A stretch of 64,000 bases of DNA, taken from the NCBI RefSeq assembly GCF_900111345.1, contig NZ_FOGY01000004.1, positions 1-64,000 of the forward strand. The letters run 5' to 3'. Shown piece after piece: positions 9,293 to 16,725 of this stretch; the stretch's first letter is position 1, and the number at the start of each line of letters is the position of its first letter. The notes under the pieces were generated by a model that saw only the letters and a program-made list of their open reading frames with translations, searched no databases and was not told the origin of the DNA. A program made the position numbers and the translations under genes. This DNA comes from Psychrobacillus sp. OK032. GTDB lineage: Bacteria; Bacillota; Bacilli; Bacillales_A; Planococcaceae.

Positions 9293-9428
9293 AGTTTCAC
9301 CCCCTTACTTCCTAATATAGTATTCAGTATATGCTGATTTTAAAAGATGCATTGTACTTTAGCTATTGGCTAATCTTGATTTCAAATAAATCAAAAATGG
9401 ATCGGTTGATTTTAAGATCTAGTTTATA

Positions 9429-9437
9429 CTTGTTCAA
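9429..9437 (+). repeat. Left arm of an array site carrying an IS110 derivative
   Basis: CTTGTTCAA precedes the CT core. Joined to the far side (CTAACGGGTGCTTTAGTTAA at 9812) it rebuilds a perfect L half-site. Confidence 0.75.
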
Positions 9438-9811
9438 CTCCCATGAAAATTAAAAAACACTCAAAATCTATAAAATTGCATATCAAAAGAGACTCAGAAA
9501 TAGTTTTTTTAAAATATGGCTGAGCCTTCAGAATGATTACATTGAGATGATAGGTAAATTAGGAACCGACTCCATTCTATTTAGAATAAAGGCAAGGCTG
9601 GTGCAATAACCAGAGTAGGATTAATCCCCCATGAGTGCTACTCGTATTAAGTGTGAGAGTCTGTGATGCACCGTGGTCGTTGGAGTCAAACTAACGGTTG
9701 GGTTCTATGGCACCATAGTTCATCGACCTTCTTCGCCAGCCATACTAATCTATACCCGTTCTGAAACAATTTTCATCCTCTTTGGTGCAGCGTTTTTGAC
9801 TGCATGGATGG
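9438..9811 (-). mobile_element. Internally deleted IS110-type element with both ends
   Basis: 374 bases bounded by CT-CCCATGAAAATTA on the left and TGCATGGATGG-CT on the right. The terminal sequences match the other copies in the window, but no transposase is left. The retained part near the right end corresponds to the non-coding region upstream of the transposase in intact relatives (which read on the minus strand), the place where IS110 elements encode their bridge RNA. Reconstructing the empty site gives a normal L half-site. Confidence 0.75.
9605..9735 (-). ncRNA. Candidate IS110 bridge RNA region
   Basis: On the plus strand a hairpin with stem GAGTAG/CTACTC (9613-9643) has CCCATGA in its loop, identical to the left terminus of the element. 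A second stem GGTCG/CGACC (9675-9728) encloses ACTAACGG, identical to the array target. Donor-like and target-like words in two separate loops are what an IS110 bridge RNA should carry. Transcription and strand are inferred. Confidence 0.4.
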
Positions 9812-9885
9812 CTAACGGGTGCTTTAGTTAAACAAGACTATCATTTTGAAATGGTACACTTAAACTAACAATGCAGGTTTTTTTA
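9812..9885 (+). repeat. Remainder of the interrupted site: L half and R half
   Basis: CTAACGGGTGCTTTAGTTAAAC completes the L half. After ATGGTACACTT the R half starts as AAACTAACAATGCAGG and then runs into T residues, so its right arm has decayed. Confidence 0.65.
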
Positions 9886-9898
9886 GGGGGGGGATAAC

Positions 9899-10210
9899 TT
9901 GAATAAGAAAAAATTGATGTACAGTATACTGTTTGAAATAAATAATGGTAGCATGCCCAATCATATAGATTATCATTTAGAATTGTTCATGTGGGCTGAA
10001 ATTATAGAAGTTATCGATGATTTAGGATATGTAAAAGGAATTACCATTTATTACTATGGTGATGATGAGTGGTTTGATGAAGCAGTTCACTCGGTTGCAC
10101 TTAACTCGCCACAGCTTACTAATGCAGGAATAGAATTCTTAGAAGAAAACATCGTCTGGAATAAATCATATAGCGGCATTGCTAATTTGAACGAATGGCT
10201 TGAAATATAA
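9899..10210 (+). CDS. YjcQ-family protein
   Basis: 103 residues with a TTG start after AGGGGGGGG. It matches the YjcQ family of small phage and genomic-island proteins: a short winged-helix-like N-terminus (KKKLMYSILFEINNGS), then LTNAGIEFLEENIVWNKSY near the end, which is the family hallmark. The middle is unusually acidic. The function of the family is unknown. It is the sole gene between two array sites. Confidence 0.75.
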   Translation: MNKKKLMYSILFEINNGSMPNHIDYHLELFMWAEIIEVIDDLGYVKGITIYYYGDDEWFDEAVHSVALNSPQLTNAGIEFLEENIVWNKSYSGIANLNEWLEI

Positions 10211-10218
10211 ATGCCTCC

Positions 10219-10310
10219 TCTTCAACTAACTGGTGCTTTAGATAAACAATTGCCCGCCTGTAAGGGTAGCTTTTTCTTATTGAACTAACGCAGCAGGTTA
10301 GTTGAAGAAG
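10219..10310 (+). repeat. Complete cassette-type recombination site with terminator
   Basis: L half TTCAACTAACTGGTGCTTTAG, hairpin GCCCGCCTGTAAGGGTAGC with TTTTTC, then R half TTATTGAACTAAC-GCAGCAG-GTTAGTTGAAGAAG. Confidence 0.75.
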
Positions 10311-10360
10311 AGAAATGAAAAATCCCTTCTTTAATGTCGCATTTGACACATATTGTTTAG

Positions 10361-10390
10361 GAAAAAAAGAGCACCATAAGATGCTCTTTG
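10361..10390 (-). terminator. Rho-independent terminator, minus strand
   Basis: AAAGAGCA and TGCTCTTT pair around an 8-base loop; the minus strand continues into TTTTT. It ends the antisense AhpD-like gene. Confidence 0.75.
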
Positions 10391-10397
10391 ATTGTAA

Positions 10398-10841
10398 TTA
10401 TTTTTCAGTTGCTATATTTCCCATTGCAATAGAAATTCTATTCCAATTGTTGATTTGATTGATGATTAGAACAAGGTCAACATATTGTTTCTCGTCATAA
10501 TGTTCGCGTACTCGTTGATAAAGCTCATCCGGAACACGTTTTGTCGGGATTAATGTCACGTACTCTGTCAACTCTAAAGCTACTTTTTCTGCTTCTGTGT
10601 AGAATTCACACTCTTTCCATGCACTAACACAGTAAAGTCGCTGTTCGGTTTCACCCATTTTTCGAGCATCTGATGTATGCATATTCAAACAAAATGCACA
10701 TCCGTTAATTTGAGAAGCGCGAATTTTAATAAGCTCACGAAGTTTTCGTTCGATTGCTGTCGTTTTCGTGTACTTCTCCATATCCATCATAATTTTCATA
10801 CCATCAGGTGCAATTTCATAATAGGGGACTCTTTGACCCAT
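10398..10841 (-). CDS. AhpD-like/carboxymuconolactone decarboxylase family protein
   Basis: 147 residues. The alkylhydroperoxidase AhpD-type core contains the redox pair Cys-x-x-Cys followed by His (NGCAFCLNMHTSDAR, near residue 50). The length and the C-terminal VDLVLIINQINNWNRISIA are typical of the CMD family. Likely a peroxide- or disulfide-reducing enzyme in the cytoplasm. AAAGGAG precedes the ATG on the minus strand. The gene runs antisense to the array sites and has its own terminator. Confidence 0.85.
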   Translation of the reverse strand: MGQRVPYYEIAPDGMKIMMDMEKYTKTTAIERKLRELIKIRASQINGCAFCLNMHTSDARKMGETEQRLYCVSAWKECEFYTEAEKVALELTEYVTLIPTKRVPDELYQRVREHYDEKQYVDLVLIINQINNWNRISIAMGNIATEK

Positions 10842-11003
10842 AAAGCAAAACTCCTTTTATTTATAATAAGGCTATTATACCTTTAAAAGAACATCTGTAC
10901 TAATTTATTGCTCCTTTGCCATTAATTCAAGAAGAAATCCAATTGTAAAGGGTAATTAGGATTGCTTCCCAGTACGAGCACAATGTGCAATAGAAGAGAA
11001 GTT

Positions 11004-11040
11004 GCTTGTTCAACTAACGAGGCAGGTTAGTTCAAGAAGA
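11004..11040 (+). repeat. Cassette-type R half-site
   Basis: CTTGTTCAACTAAC-GAGGCAG-GTTAGTTCAAGAAG is a near-perfect 14-bp inverted repeat. The usual L half and terminator are absent, as at the promoter end of other antisense cassettes. Confidence 0.75.
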
Positions 11041-11144
11041 AAATGTTTGTTTTTTATAGTTTCAGAAGGGTAATTTGTTTAGACTGAAGAATATGTACAG
11101 ATATTACTGCAGGTCATAAATTCATATTTGGATAGGTGAAAAAA

Positions 11145-11585
11145 ATGATTTCAATCGATAGAAAACTAAGATTACGAGATTTAGAAGTTTTTCGTTTCTT
11201 TAAAGATAATAAAATGCTGGCTTATGTCATTATTGAAGATACTAGAGGACCCTTTACAGAAGAAGATAAAAAGTTAGAGCCACTTTGTTTTTTTGATGAC
11301 GAAGATATAAATGTAATTGTTAATGTATTTAGGATTTATCTCCTATCAGATGAACCTTTAGAAAAAGAGGATTCGATTATGTTAAGACAGTTTTTTGGAG
11401 AATTAGTTGACATTAGTTCTGTTACAAACTATATTACTCAAGAATTTATACAAAAAGACTTATATGAACATGTGGATGATTCTTGGGATGTTAAAACTTA
11501 TCAAAGAATGTTAGATATAGTTGGTTCAAAGTATAAAATCCAATCCATTGATGAAAAAAATTGGTTAAATTTATCTCAAGAATAA
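11145..11585 (+). CDS. Hypothetical protein of 146 residues
   Basis: The ATG at 11145 has AGGTG upstream; the in-frame GTG at 11136 is part of that site. The product is acidic and soluble, without membrane span or signal, rich in Asp/Glu and Phe (GPFTEEDKKLEPLCFFDDED). No family recognised. As the only gene of its cassette, flanked by array sites, it could be an immunity or anti-phage factor, but nothing in the sequence shows that. Confidence 0.65.
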   Translation: MISIDRKLRLRDLEVFRFFKDNKMLAYVIIEDTRGPFTEEDKKLEPLCFFDDEDINVIVNVFRIYLLSDEPLEKEDSIMLRQFFGELVDISSVTNYITQEFIQKDLYEHVDDSWDVKTYQRMLDIVGSKYKIQSIDEKNWLNLSQE

Positions 11586-11664
11586 TGTCAATTTAGTTGA
11601 AGCATGGGTTGCTTAGGCAACTCTTTTTTCATATTGAACTAACATCGAGTTTAGTTGAACAAGA
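11585..11664 (+). repeat. Cassette-type site with terminator, L half truncated
   Basis: Only the right arm of L remains (AATTTAGTTGAAG). Hairpin GGTTGCTTAGGCAACTC with a T-run follows, then R half TATTGAACTAAC-ATCGAG-TTTAGTTGAACAAG. The first duplicated block begins at its AGTTTAG (11648-11649). Confidence 0.7.
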
Positions 11665-11712
11665 GAATGAATGCTTTATGTCGCTTTTGAACATTATGTC
11701 TAATTAAAAAAA

Positions 11713-11738
11713 CGAGAAAAGTTATACAACTTTTCTCG
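11713..11738. terminator. Bidirectional-looking terminator hairpin
   Basis: CGAGAAAAGTT and AACTTTTCTCG pair across a 4-base loop. The minus strand continues into a run of T, and it overlaps the end region of the small antisense gene. Confidence 0.65.
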
Positions 11739-11925
11739 CAGTCAATCCTTCGATTTTAAGATTAGGAAAATCTTTTAAATAGTAATCTTCATCCTTATAT
11801 TTAATTATAGTTTGTACCCAATGATTAATATCTAGTTTGATTTCAATAGCATCACCAGCTGTAAAGTAAAAACCATTATAGAATGCATACCTTCCTTGCG
11901 AGTTTTTTGTTAGTAATCCAATCAT
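11722..11925 (-). CDS. DUF5348-like small protein, copy 1
   Basis: 67 residues with GGAGGTATTTTT before the ATG. A small beta-rich protein (GRYAFYNGFYFTAGDAIEIK, then YYLKDFPNLKIEGLTARKV) resembling the DUF5348 family found in mobile regions of Bacillales. The copy at 23425 differs by one residue (Ile to Asn near residue 33). The gene is antisense in its cassette and has its own promoter region and terminator. Confidence 0.65.
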   Translation of the reverse strand: MIGLLTKNSQGRYAFYNGFYFTAGDAIEIKLDINHWVQTIIKYKDEDYYLKDFPNLKIEGLTARKVV

Positions 11926-12020
11926 AAAAATACCTCCGTAATGTTTTATTTATAGGATTGACAAGTTCAACAAAAAGTAAACATAAGTCGCAGTTCGACC
12001 AATATATGCATTAGATTATG

Positions 12021-12057
12021 CTTGTTCAACTAACGGGGCAGTTTAGTTTAAGTAACA
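12021..12057 (+). repeat. Cassette-type R half-site, empty allele
   Basis: CTTGTTCAACTAAC-GGGGCAG-TTTAGTTTAAG. The otherwise matching site in the second block (23724) carries a 198-base IS110-type insertion at its CT, so this is the uninterrupted reference. Confidence 0.75.
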
Positions 12058-12097
12058 AATTGGGATTATTATGGTCAATTATGGGGGAGGAGTATAA

Positions 12098-12367
12098 ATG
12101 AAATTAGTGATTCAAGCATTTATAGCTTCGGTAATTATTCATTTAATTTATATTGTTTGCACGATAGGAATTGGTTATATAAAAACAAAATTCTATAAGC
12201 CAGATATATCAGGTTCATGGGAGAAAGTAGACTATCTTCAAAATGAAGTAGCATTTGGTATGGTTATTTCCCCCTTTTTCTTTGTCTTTTCTTTGGTAGG
12301 AATAGCAATTATATGTGGAATTATTATATTTCTATATAAAAACTTCATTAGAAAACGGGTGTTTTAG
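12098..12367 (+). CDS. Two-span membrane protein, copy 1
   Basis: 89 residues after GGGGGAGGAG. Two hydrophobic segments (about 5-26 and 52-78) flank a short polar loop (KPDISGSWEKVDYLQ). The Gly-Ser-Trp motif in the loop recalls small lipocalin-like membrane-tethered proteins, but the match is weak. No family named. The stop TAG lies in the array site (GGTGTTTTAGTTGAAC). A nearly identical copy lies at 23999-24268. Confidence 0.7.
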   Translation: MKLVIQAFIASVIIHLIYIVCTIGIGYIKTKFYKPDISGSWEKVDYLQNEVAFGMVISPFFFVFSLVGIAIICGIIIFLYKNFIRKRVF

Positions 12368-12437
12368 TTGAACAAGTGGCTGCAAGTAAGGGTAGCTTTT
12401 TCTTACTGAACTAACGAGGCAGTATAGTTAAATAAGG
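12352..12437 (+). repeat. Complete cassette-type recombination site with terminator
   Basis: AACGGGTGTTTTAGTTGAAC (L), hairpin GGCTGCAAGTAAGGGTAGC with T-run, then TTACTGAACTAAC-GAGGCAG-TATAGTTAAATAAG (R). Sequence identity with the second block stops after CAG. Confidence 0.75.
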
Positions 12438-12446
12438 GGGTATTGT

Positions 12447-12854
12447 ATGATTTGGGTAAAATTAGCACTTTTTGTATTGGTTGTGTTTGTTTTAAGTACA
12501 ATAGTTAAGTTGCTTTTGAGGAAATTAATAAAAATCGAGAAAGAAAAAAAATCCTTTTTTTCTTACAACCACATAAACGACTTGCATAGAAAAATTGATT
12601 GGGCTATCAGAATTATTTCTACGATTGCATTTATCGTTACTAATATCTTGATCATAACTCGAGAATATTCGATAAATCTAATACTAATTACATCGTTTTT
12701 CTACATTTTATTAGATTACGCAGTAAGGGCATTTTTTGAGTGTAAATATTCGCAGAACCCCAAACAATATATTCTAACTATTAGCGAAGGGGTTTTATTT
12801 TTACTTGCCATAGTTATAGTCATTAAGTTTGATTTACTTATTAACTTATCTTAA
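12447..12854 (+). CDS. DUF4181-family membrane protein
   Basis: 135 residues after AAGGGGGT. Four hydrophobic segments. The cytoplasmic patch FFSYNHINDLHRKIDWAIR between spans 1 and 2 and RAFFECKYSQNPKQYILTI near residue 95 are the conserved stretches I associate with DUF4181 proteins of Bacillaceae. Function unknown. The coding region begins only about 9 bases after the R half-site. Confidence 0.75.
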   Translation: MIWVKLALFVLVVFVLSTIVKLLLRKLIKIEKEKKSFFSYNHINDLHRKIDWAIRIISTIAFIVTNILIITREYSINLILITSFFYILLDYAVRAFFECKYSQNPKQYILTISEGVLFLLAIVIVIKFDLLINLS

Positions 12855-12867
12855 TTGAAAAAGTCAT

Positions 12868-12945
12868 TCTCGTTGCACTAACGGGTGCTTTCTTCAAAAA
12901 GGAGTGAAGCCTATTTCTTATTGAACTAACGCAGCAGGTTATTAA
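12868..12945 (+). repeat. Complete cassette-type site, right arm decayed
   Basis: TGCACTAACGGGTGCTTTCTTC (L), GGAGTGAAGCC, then CTTATTGAACTAAC-GCAGCAG-GTTATTAAT (R). Only the first bases of the right arm survive. Confidence 0.65.
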
Positions 12946-12962
12946 TTTTATGGAGGTTTTTT

Positions 12963-13190
12963 ATGAATATTAAAGAAGTATATAGCAAAGTGATAATAGA
13001 TGACTTTGAATTTTATGGTCAAATTGAACAAGAAAAATATTGTTCTAAATGCAAGTTTAATTTAGTTTATTATGATGATTTTGATACGTATTTTTGTCCT
13101 AAATGTAATAGTTGGATTGAATCTAAATGTAGTGACCCTAATTGCAAATATTGCTCTAACCGACCAGAAAAACCTTTATCTCACAAGTAG
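12963..13190 (+). CDS. Small zinc-ribbon protein
   Basis: 75 residues after GGAGG. Cysteine pairs CSKC (near 28), CPKC (near 47) and C-S-D-P-N-C-K-Y-C near the C-terminus can hold one or two zinc ions. The rest is acidic and aromatic. A DNA- or protein-binding adaptor is plausible, but no specific family is recognised. Single gene of its cassette. Confidence 0.7.
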   Translation: MNIKEVYSKVIIDDFEFYGQIEQEKYCSKCKFNLVYYDDFDTYFCPKCNSWIESKCSDPNCKYCSNRPEKPLSHK

Positions 13191-13191
13191 T

Positions 13192-13276
13192 GTTATTCAA
13201 CTAAAGGGTGCTTTACTACAAGAAGGGGTAAAGCCTTTTTCTTATTGAACTAACGCGGCAGGTTAGTTCAATAAGG
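13192..13276 (+). repeat. Complete cassette-type recombination site, best palindrome
   Basis: L half TTATTCAACTAAAGGGTGC, hairpin GCTTTACT/GGTAAAGC plus T-run, then R half CTTATTGAACTAAC-GCGGCAG-GTTAGTTCAATAAG, a perfect 14-bp inverted repeat around a 7-base centre. This serves as the type site for the array. Confidence 0.8.
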
Positions 13277-13327
13277 AAATACTTTATAACATTTAATATT
13301 TCATAAAACTAACAGGGAGGTTATTTA

Positions 13328-13765
13328 ATGAAAGATGTAATAGAACTAATACAGACAAGGAAAATAGGCGTTGGTGAATCAGACATAAAGGCAACAGAAG
13401 ACAAGTTAGGTGCAGTCTTCCCAGAACAATATAAGGAACTTTTCAAGTTAATCAATAATGCAGAAGTAGGTGAATGGACACTATATCCTATTAAAGACCA
13501 TAGAAATCCCCAAAAAACTTGGGATGATGTTGTTAGACAAAACACCGAAGTTAGAGAAGAAGATATGTCGAAAGACCTTATTGCAATCGGTGATGATGGT
13601 TCGGGAGATAAACTATGTTTTAAAGTAAATAACGGAAGAATGGAGAATGAAATTTATATTTGGTATCACGAAGATGTAGAACATGAAGAATATGCCCCTA
13701 ATTTGAAAGAATTTATTATTTTAATTTCAGAAGAAGAGAACGGGGATGACTTTGAGGACGAATAA
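13328..13765 (+). CDS. SMI1/KNR4 family protein
   Basis: 145 residues after GGGAGG. The SMI1/KNR4 (SUKH) fold is evident: an N-terminal ESDIKATEDKLGAVFPEQYK helix-loop, the core WTLYPIKDH, then IAIGDDGSGDKLCFKV, and an acidic tail. Proteins of this fold are immunity partners of contact-dependent and polymorphic toxins. No toxin gene lies nearby, so an orphan immunity role is inferred. Single gene of its cassette. Confidence 0.85.
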   Translation: MKDVIELIQTRKIGVGESDIKATEDKLGAVFPEQYKELFKLINNAEVGEWTLYPIKDHRNPQKTWDDVVRQNTEVREEDMSKDLIAIGDDGSGDKLCFKVNNGRMENEIYIWYHEDVEHEEYAPNLKEFIILISEEENGDDFEDE

Positions 13766-13766
13766 A

Positions 13767-13850
13767 TCTTATTCAACTAACGGGTGCTTAACTTCAAGAA
13801 GGAGTAAAGCCTTTTTTCTTATTAAACTAAAGATGCAGTTTAGTTTAAGA
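13767..13850 (+). repeat. Complete cassette-type recombination site with terminator
   Basis: CTTATTCAACTAACGGGTGC (L), CTTCAAGAAGGAGTAAAGCC with T-run, then TTATTAAACTAAA-GATGCAG-TTTAGTTTAAG (R). Confidence 0.75.
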
Positions 13851-13888
13851 TGGTTATATAAGAATGAGAAATGTAAGGGGTGTTTTTA

Positions 13889-14089
13889 TTGAAAAGCTAT
13901 AACAAGATTGGAAAAATCTTATTTTATTTAGGAATATTGCTAATGTCAGTTGGATTTTCTTTTAATCAGACAATTGGGATTGCGGATACTCCTGAACCAT
14001 ATTCAACATTTTCTATACCCTTAATTGTAATCGGAATTATATTAGGGGTGGTATCAAACTTTTATAAGAAAAGTAAAGAGAGTAATTAG
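13889..14089 (+). CDS. Small two-span membrane protein
   Basis: 66 residues from TTG at 13889, placed 7 bases after AGGGGTG; the GTG inside that site is rejected. Hydrophobic segments at about residues 8-24 and 42-58, with a basic tail (YKKSKESN). No family recognised. Single gene of its cassette. Confidence 0.6.
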   Translation: MKSYNKIGKILFYLGILLMSVGFSFNQTIGIADTPEPYSTFSIPLIVIGIILGVVSNFYKKSKESN

Positions 14090-14105
14090 TGATTTCGAAG
14101 GCTTT

Positions 14106-14200
14106 TCTTATTGTGCTAACGGGGGCTTTAGTTAAACAAGTGGCTGCCTGTAAAGGTAGCTTTTTCTTATTGAACTAACGGTGCAGTATAGCTGAAGAAA
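14106..14200 (+). repeat. Complete cassette-type recombination site with terminator
   Basis: CTTATTGTGCTAACGGGGGC (L), hairpin GGCTGCCTGTAAAGGTAGC with TTTTTC, then TTATTGAACTAAC-GGTGCAG-TATAGCTGAAG (R). Confidence 0.75.
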
Positions 14201-14264
14201 AAGGTTTTTTTGCGATTGTGTAGAATAAGTTAGTATTTGTAAATTATTGAACAAAAAGGGGGCA

Positions 14265-14702
14265 ATGACTTTGTGACAAAACACATCACATATTTACACA
14301 CCTTCTAAACACTTTGTTTCGGCTGCAACTATTGTACTCAACGACCAAAAGGAAATTTTGCTAATTAAAGGTCCTATGAGAGGTTGGGAAATGCCAGGTG
14401 GAATAGTTGAGGAAGGTGAGTCTCTGAAAGACGCTGCAATAAGGGAAACTAAAGAGGAGTCAGGTATTGATATTGAAGTTCTTAAATTCTGCGGGGTATT
14501 TCAAAATGTGAATAAGTCAATTTGTAATACTCTCTTTTTAGCTAAGCCAACTGGTGGCAAATTAACAACTTCCCCAGAAAGTTTAGAGGTGGGTTTTTTC
14601 CCTATCGAGCAGGCTTTGAAAATGATAACTATTGAAAATTTTAGACAAAGAATAGAGTACTGTCTTGATAGCAGCAAACAACCATTTTATGTGGAATTTT
14701 AA
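14265..14702 (+). pseudogene. Nudix hydrolase with stop at codon 4
   Basis: The frame from ATG 14265 (after AAAAAGGGGG) reads M-T-L-stop-QNTSHIYTPSKHFVSAATIV and continues without further damage to 14702. The Nudix box G-x5-E-x7-R-E-x2-E-E-x-G is complete (GIVEEGESLKDAAI then RETKEESGI). The family normally begins just before KHFVSAATIV. Either the early TGA is a recent lesion, or translation starts at a weak codon after it. No in-frame ATG, GTG or TTG occurs before the TTG at 14358. It hydrolyses a nucleoside-diphosphate-linked substrate if functional. Confidence 0.7.
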
Positions 14703-14731
14703 GTCCTGTGGAAATTAGTAATAACGGTATT

Positions 14732-14850
14732 GCTATTCAATCAACCTACGTGTGTTAGCTGAATAAGACGAGTACTATGATATCCGCAATCGAGTGTGAT
14801 TGTTTATAAGCGTCTCTGTTCTTCTTCAGCTAACGGGTGCTTTAGTCAAA
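14732..14850 (+). repeat. Cassette-type halves in reversed order
   Basis: An R-like half (TATTCAATCAAC, TACGTGT, GTTAGCTGAATAAG) comes first. Spacer ATAAGCGTCTCTGTTC follows, shared with 4126, and then an L half (TTCAGCTAACGGGTGCTTTAG). The R half may close the Nudix cassette, with L opening towards the recombinase fragment. Confidence 0.55.
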
Positions 14851-14884
14851 AGGAGCAACGTCTTTTAAGACGTTGCTCCTTTTG
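14848..14884. terminator. Strong bidirectional terminator
   Basis: AAAAGGAGCAACGTC and GACGTTGCTCCTTTT form a 15-bp perfect stem around TTTTAA. It separates the cassette array from the recombinase pseudogene. Confidence 0.8.
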
Positions 14885-14886
14885 CA

Positions 14887-15404
14887 TTAAAAGTACTTCT
14901 GATAATACTCCTTTCTTAACCTTCCGCTTAACCGTGCGTAGATCCTTGTGGTCTCCCTTTTTTCATGTCCCAAAAGACTTTGTATCACTTCAATAGGAGC
15001 TCCATTATTCAACAAATGAGTTGCGTAGCTGTGTCTAAGTTGGTGAGGATGAATATCTTTATTAATTTCCGCACGATTAGAAATAAGCTTGATGATGTAT
15101 CGCATTTAGGGGACACTCATTTTGTGTGGCCGTCTAGCTGTTACAAAGATGGCTGAATTAGCATCTTTACGGCTTTCAATATAGCGTTTGAGCCACGTAT
15201 TAAAATAAACTTTCCTTGTCGCCTTTTCCTCTAACTCTCGCAGATTGAATGGACCTATTAATATGGTTCTTTTCTAACGCAACTATTTCTCCAATTCGAC
15301 AACCGGTAGAAAACATGAATTCAAAAATCGCTTTTTCCATAGGGGAATGACAGGATTCACGAAGGTGTTCAATTTCCAATTTGGTGGTCAGTACCTTTTA
15401 TCAT
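14887..15404 (-). pseudogene. Tyrosine recombinase (integrase), truncated and broken
   Basis: The minus strand reads LEIEHLRESCHSPMEKAIFE, then FMFSTGCRIGEIVALEKNHI (catalytic Arg in TGCRIGE), then VRGKGDKESLF and a stop. Later, after a second stop, HPHQLRHSYATHLLNNG (His-x-x-Arg) and LLGHEKRETTRIYARL (His and the nucleophile Tyr) follow. The N-terminal DNA-binding domain is missing. The order is that of XerC/D- and IntI-type enzymes. It lies within the cassette array, next to a strong terminator, and is the only recombinase seen. It could be the decayed cassette integrase or unrelated island debris. Confidence 0.75.
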
Positions 15405-15530
15405 AACTCCCTTTCTATATCAAATTTCTTAATTACTCATGAATTTGTTTCATAACAACTTTTATTAATTTCTAAAATAAGGTCTTAATTTGGATGTGTT
15501 AATACCTCTATTTCAGCTCAAATGCTGAAA

Positions 15531-15550
15531 GTTTATATAAAGTTTATATT
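15531..15550 (+). promoter_or_regulatory. HssR-type direct repeat
   Basis: GTTTATATA-AA-GTTTATATT is a direct repeat with 11-base spacing, 48 bases before the hrtB start. It resembles the GTTCATATT direct repeat known for Staphylococcus aureus HssR. A palindrome, TTTCAGC-TCAAAT-GCTGAAA, lies immediately upstream. Confidence 0.6.
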
Positions 15551-15597
15551 ACTTGTTTATGATGAGGAATGAAAATGAAAAGAAGGAGGTTTATTGT

Positions 15598-16725
15598 ATG
15601 TTTTTAGCATTAAAAGAATTAAAACATGGTAAGTTACGTTTTACAATGATTGGGCTTATCATTGTATTAATCGCATGGCTTGTATTTATTCTTTCAGGTT
15701 TAGGAAATGGATTATCTACACTAAGCGCCGCGACGATTAAAAACTGGGAAGCAGAGCATGTTGTTTATGAAAATGGGGCGGGTGCGAAATTCTCAAAATC
15801 ATTATTATCTCAATCGTTGCAAAGTAAAATTGAAGCTCAGCCAGGTGTAGAAGAAGTTGCACCATTTTCTCAAGCAGTCATTGCAATTTTACCAATTGAT
15901 GGTGTTGCTGAAGGGGAGGACAAAGTAGATGCCGCTCTATTAGGTATTGAAGCAAGCTCATTTTTACATCCAGAAGTAATAGAAGGTAAAGCAATTGAAC
16001 CGACCATTAAAAATGGTGTGGTTGCGAATATCACATTAAAAGATCAAAAAGGCTATGCAATTGGAGATGTAATAGCAATTGATGGTTCAGAACTGAATGC
16101 AAAAATTATTGGTTTTGTGGAAAATGAGACATTCAACCACTTGCCTTCCCTATTTGCAAACATGGATTTTGTACGGGAATATAAATATTCCGCACCCGGA
16201 TCAAATAATGGGGTAGAAGATGCTATCAATGCATTCGCCATATTAGGTAAAGTCGTCGATGCAATTCAAATGGAAAAAGAAGTTGATGGCGTTGAAGTAG
16301 TAACAAAATCCTCAGCTATTAATGGTATGCCAGGTTATACAGCAGAAAATGGTACAATTATGATGATGCTTGTGTTCTTAATTGTCATTTCTGCTTTCGT
16401 TATTGCAGTATTCTTCTATGTATTAACGATTCAAAAAACACAGCAATTTGGTGTGATGAAAGCAATTGGTGCTTCAAATGGATTTATAGCTAGAGCAATC
16501 GTGTCCCAAGTATTTGTCTTGTCATTTTTTAGTATTTTAATAGGAATTGGTCTTACGTATTTAACTGCGATGGTATTCCCAGAAGAAATGCCATTTAATT
16601 TAGATCCTGTATTAGTTATTATATATGGAATAGTACTATTAGTGATTTCTGTTGGTAGCTCATTGTTTTCAGTTCGTCGAATTTCAAAAATAGATCCATT
16701 AACAGCGTTAGGGAGGGTTGAGTAA
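15598..16725 (+). CDS. hrtB: HrtB-like ABC permease (FtsX type)
   Basis: 375 residues from the ATG after AGAAGGAGG; the more distant upstream ATG lacks a site. The architecture is MacB/FtsX: one N-terminal span (about 16-36), a large external domain of about 230 residues, then three C-terminal spans with FGVMKAIGASNGFIARAIV between the first two. With HrtA it would form a heme efflux pump, as in Firmicutes. The next gene overlaps its stop codon. The assignment to HrtB rests mainly on the hssRS-like neighbours. Confidence 0.8.
   Translation: MFLALKELKHGKLRFTMIGLIIVLIAWLVFILSGLGNGLSTLSAATIKNWEAEHVVYENGAGAKFSKSLLSQSLQSKIEAQPGVEEVAPFSQAVIAILPIDGVAEGEDKVDAALLGIEASSFLHPEVIEGKAIEPTIKNGVVANITLKDQKGYAIGDVIAIDGSELNAKIIGFVENETFNHLPSLFANMDFVREYKYSAPGSNNGVEDAINAFAILGKVVDAIQMEKEVDGVEVVTKSSAINGMPGYTAENGTIMMMLVFLIVISAFVIAVFFYVLTIQKTQQFGVMKAIGASNGFIARAIVSQVFVLSFFSILIGIGLTYLTAMVFPEEMPFNLDPVLVIIYGIVLLVISVGSSLFSVRRISKIDPLTALGRVE

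Larger units (their letters stand above)
11649..12422 (+). repeat. Two-cassette block, copy 1
   Basis: This 774-base block recurs at 23353-24323 with about seven substitutions and one single-base indel, apart from a 198-base insertion in copy 2. Identity starts at AG-TTTAG of one R half and stops right after CAG of the next R half. The flanks on both sides are unrelated. These are the limits expected if cassettes are exchanged at a fixed point in the R half. Confidence 0.85.

Noticed and set aside
14796-15156. Plus-strand frames over the recombinase region
   Set aside because: They are shadows of the minus-strand tyrosine recombinase, whose catalytic motifs are clear.
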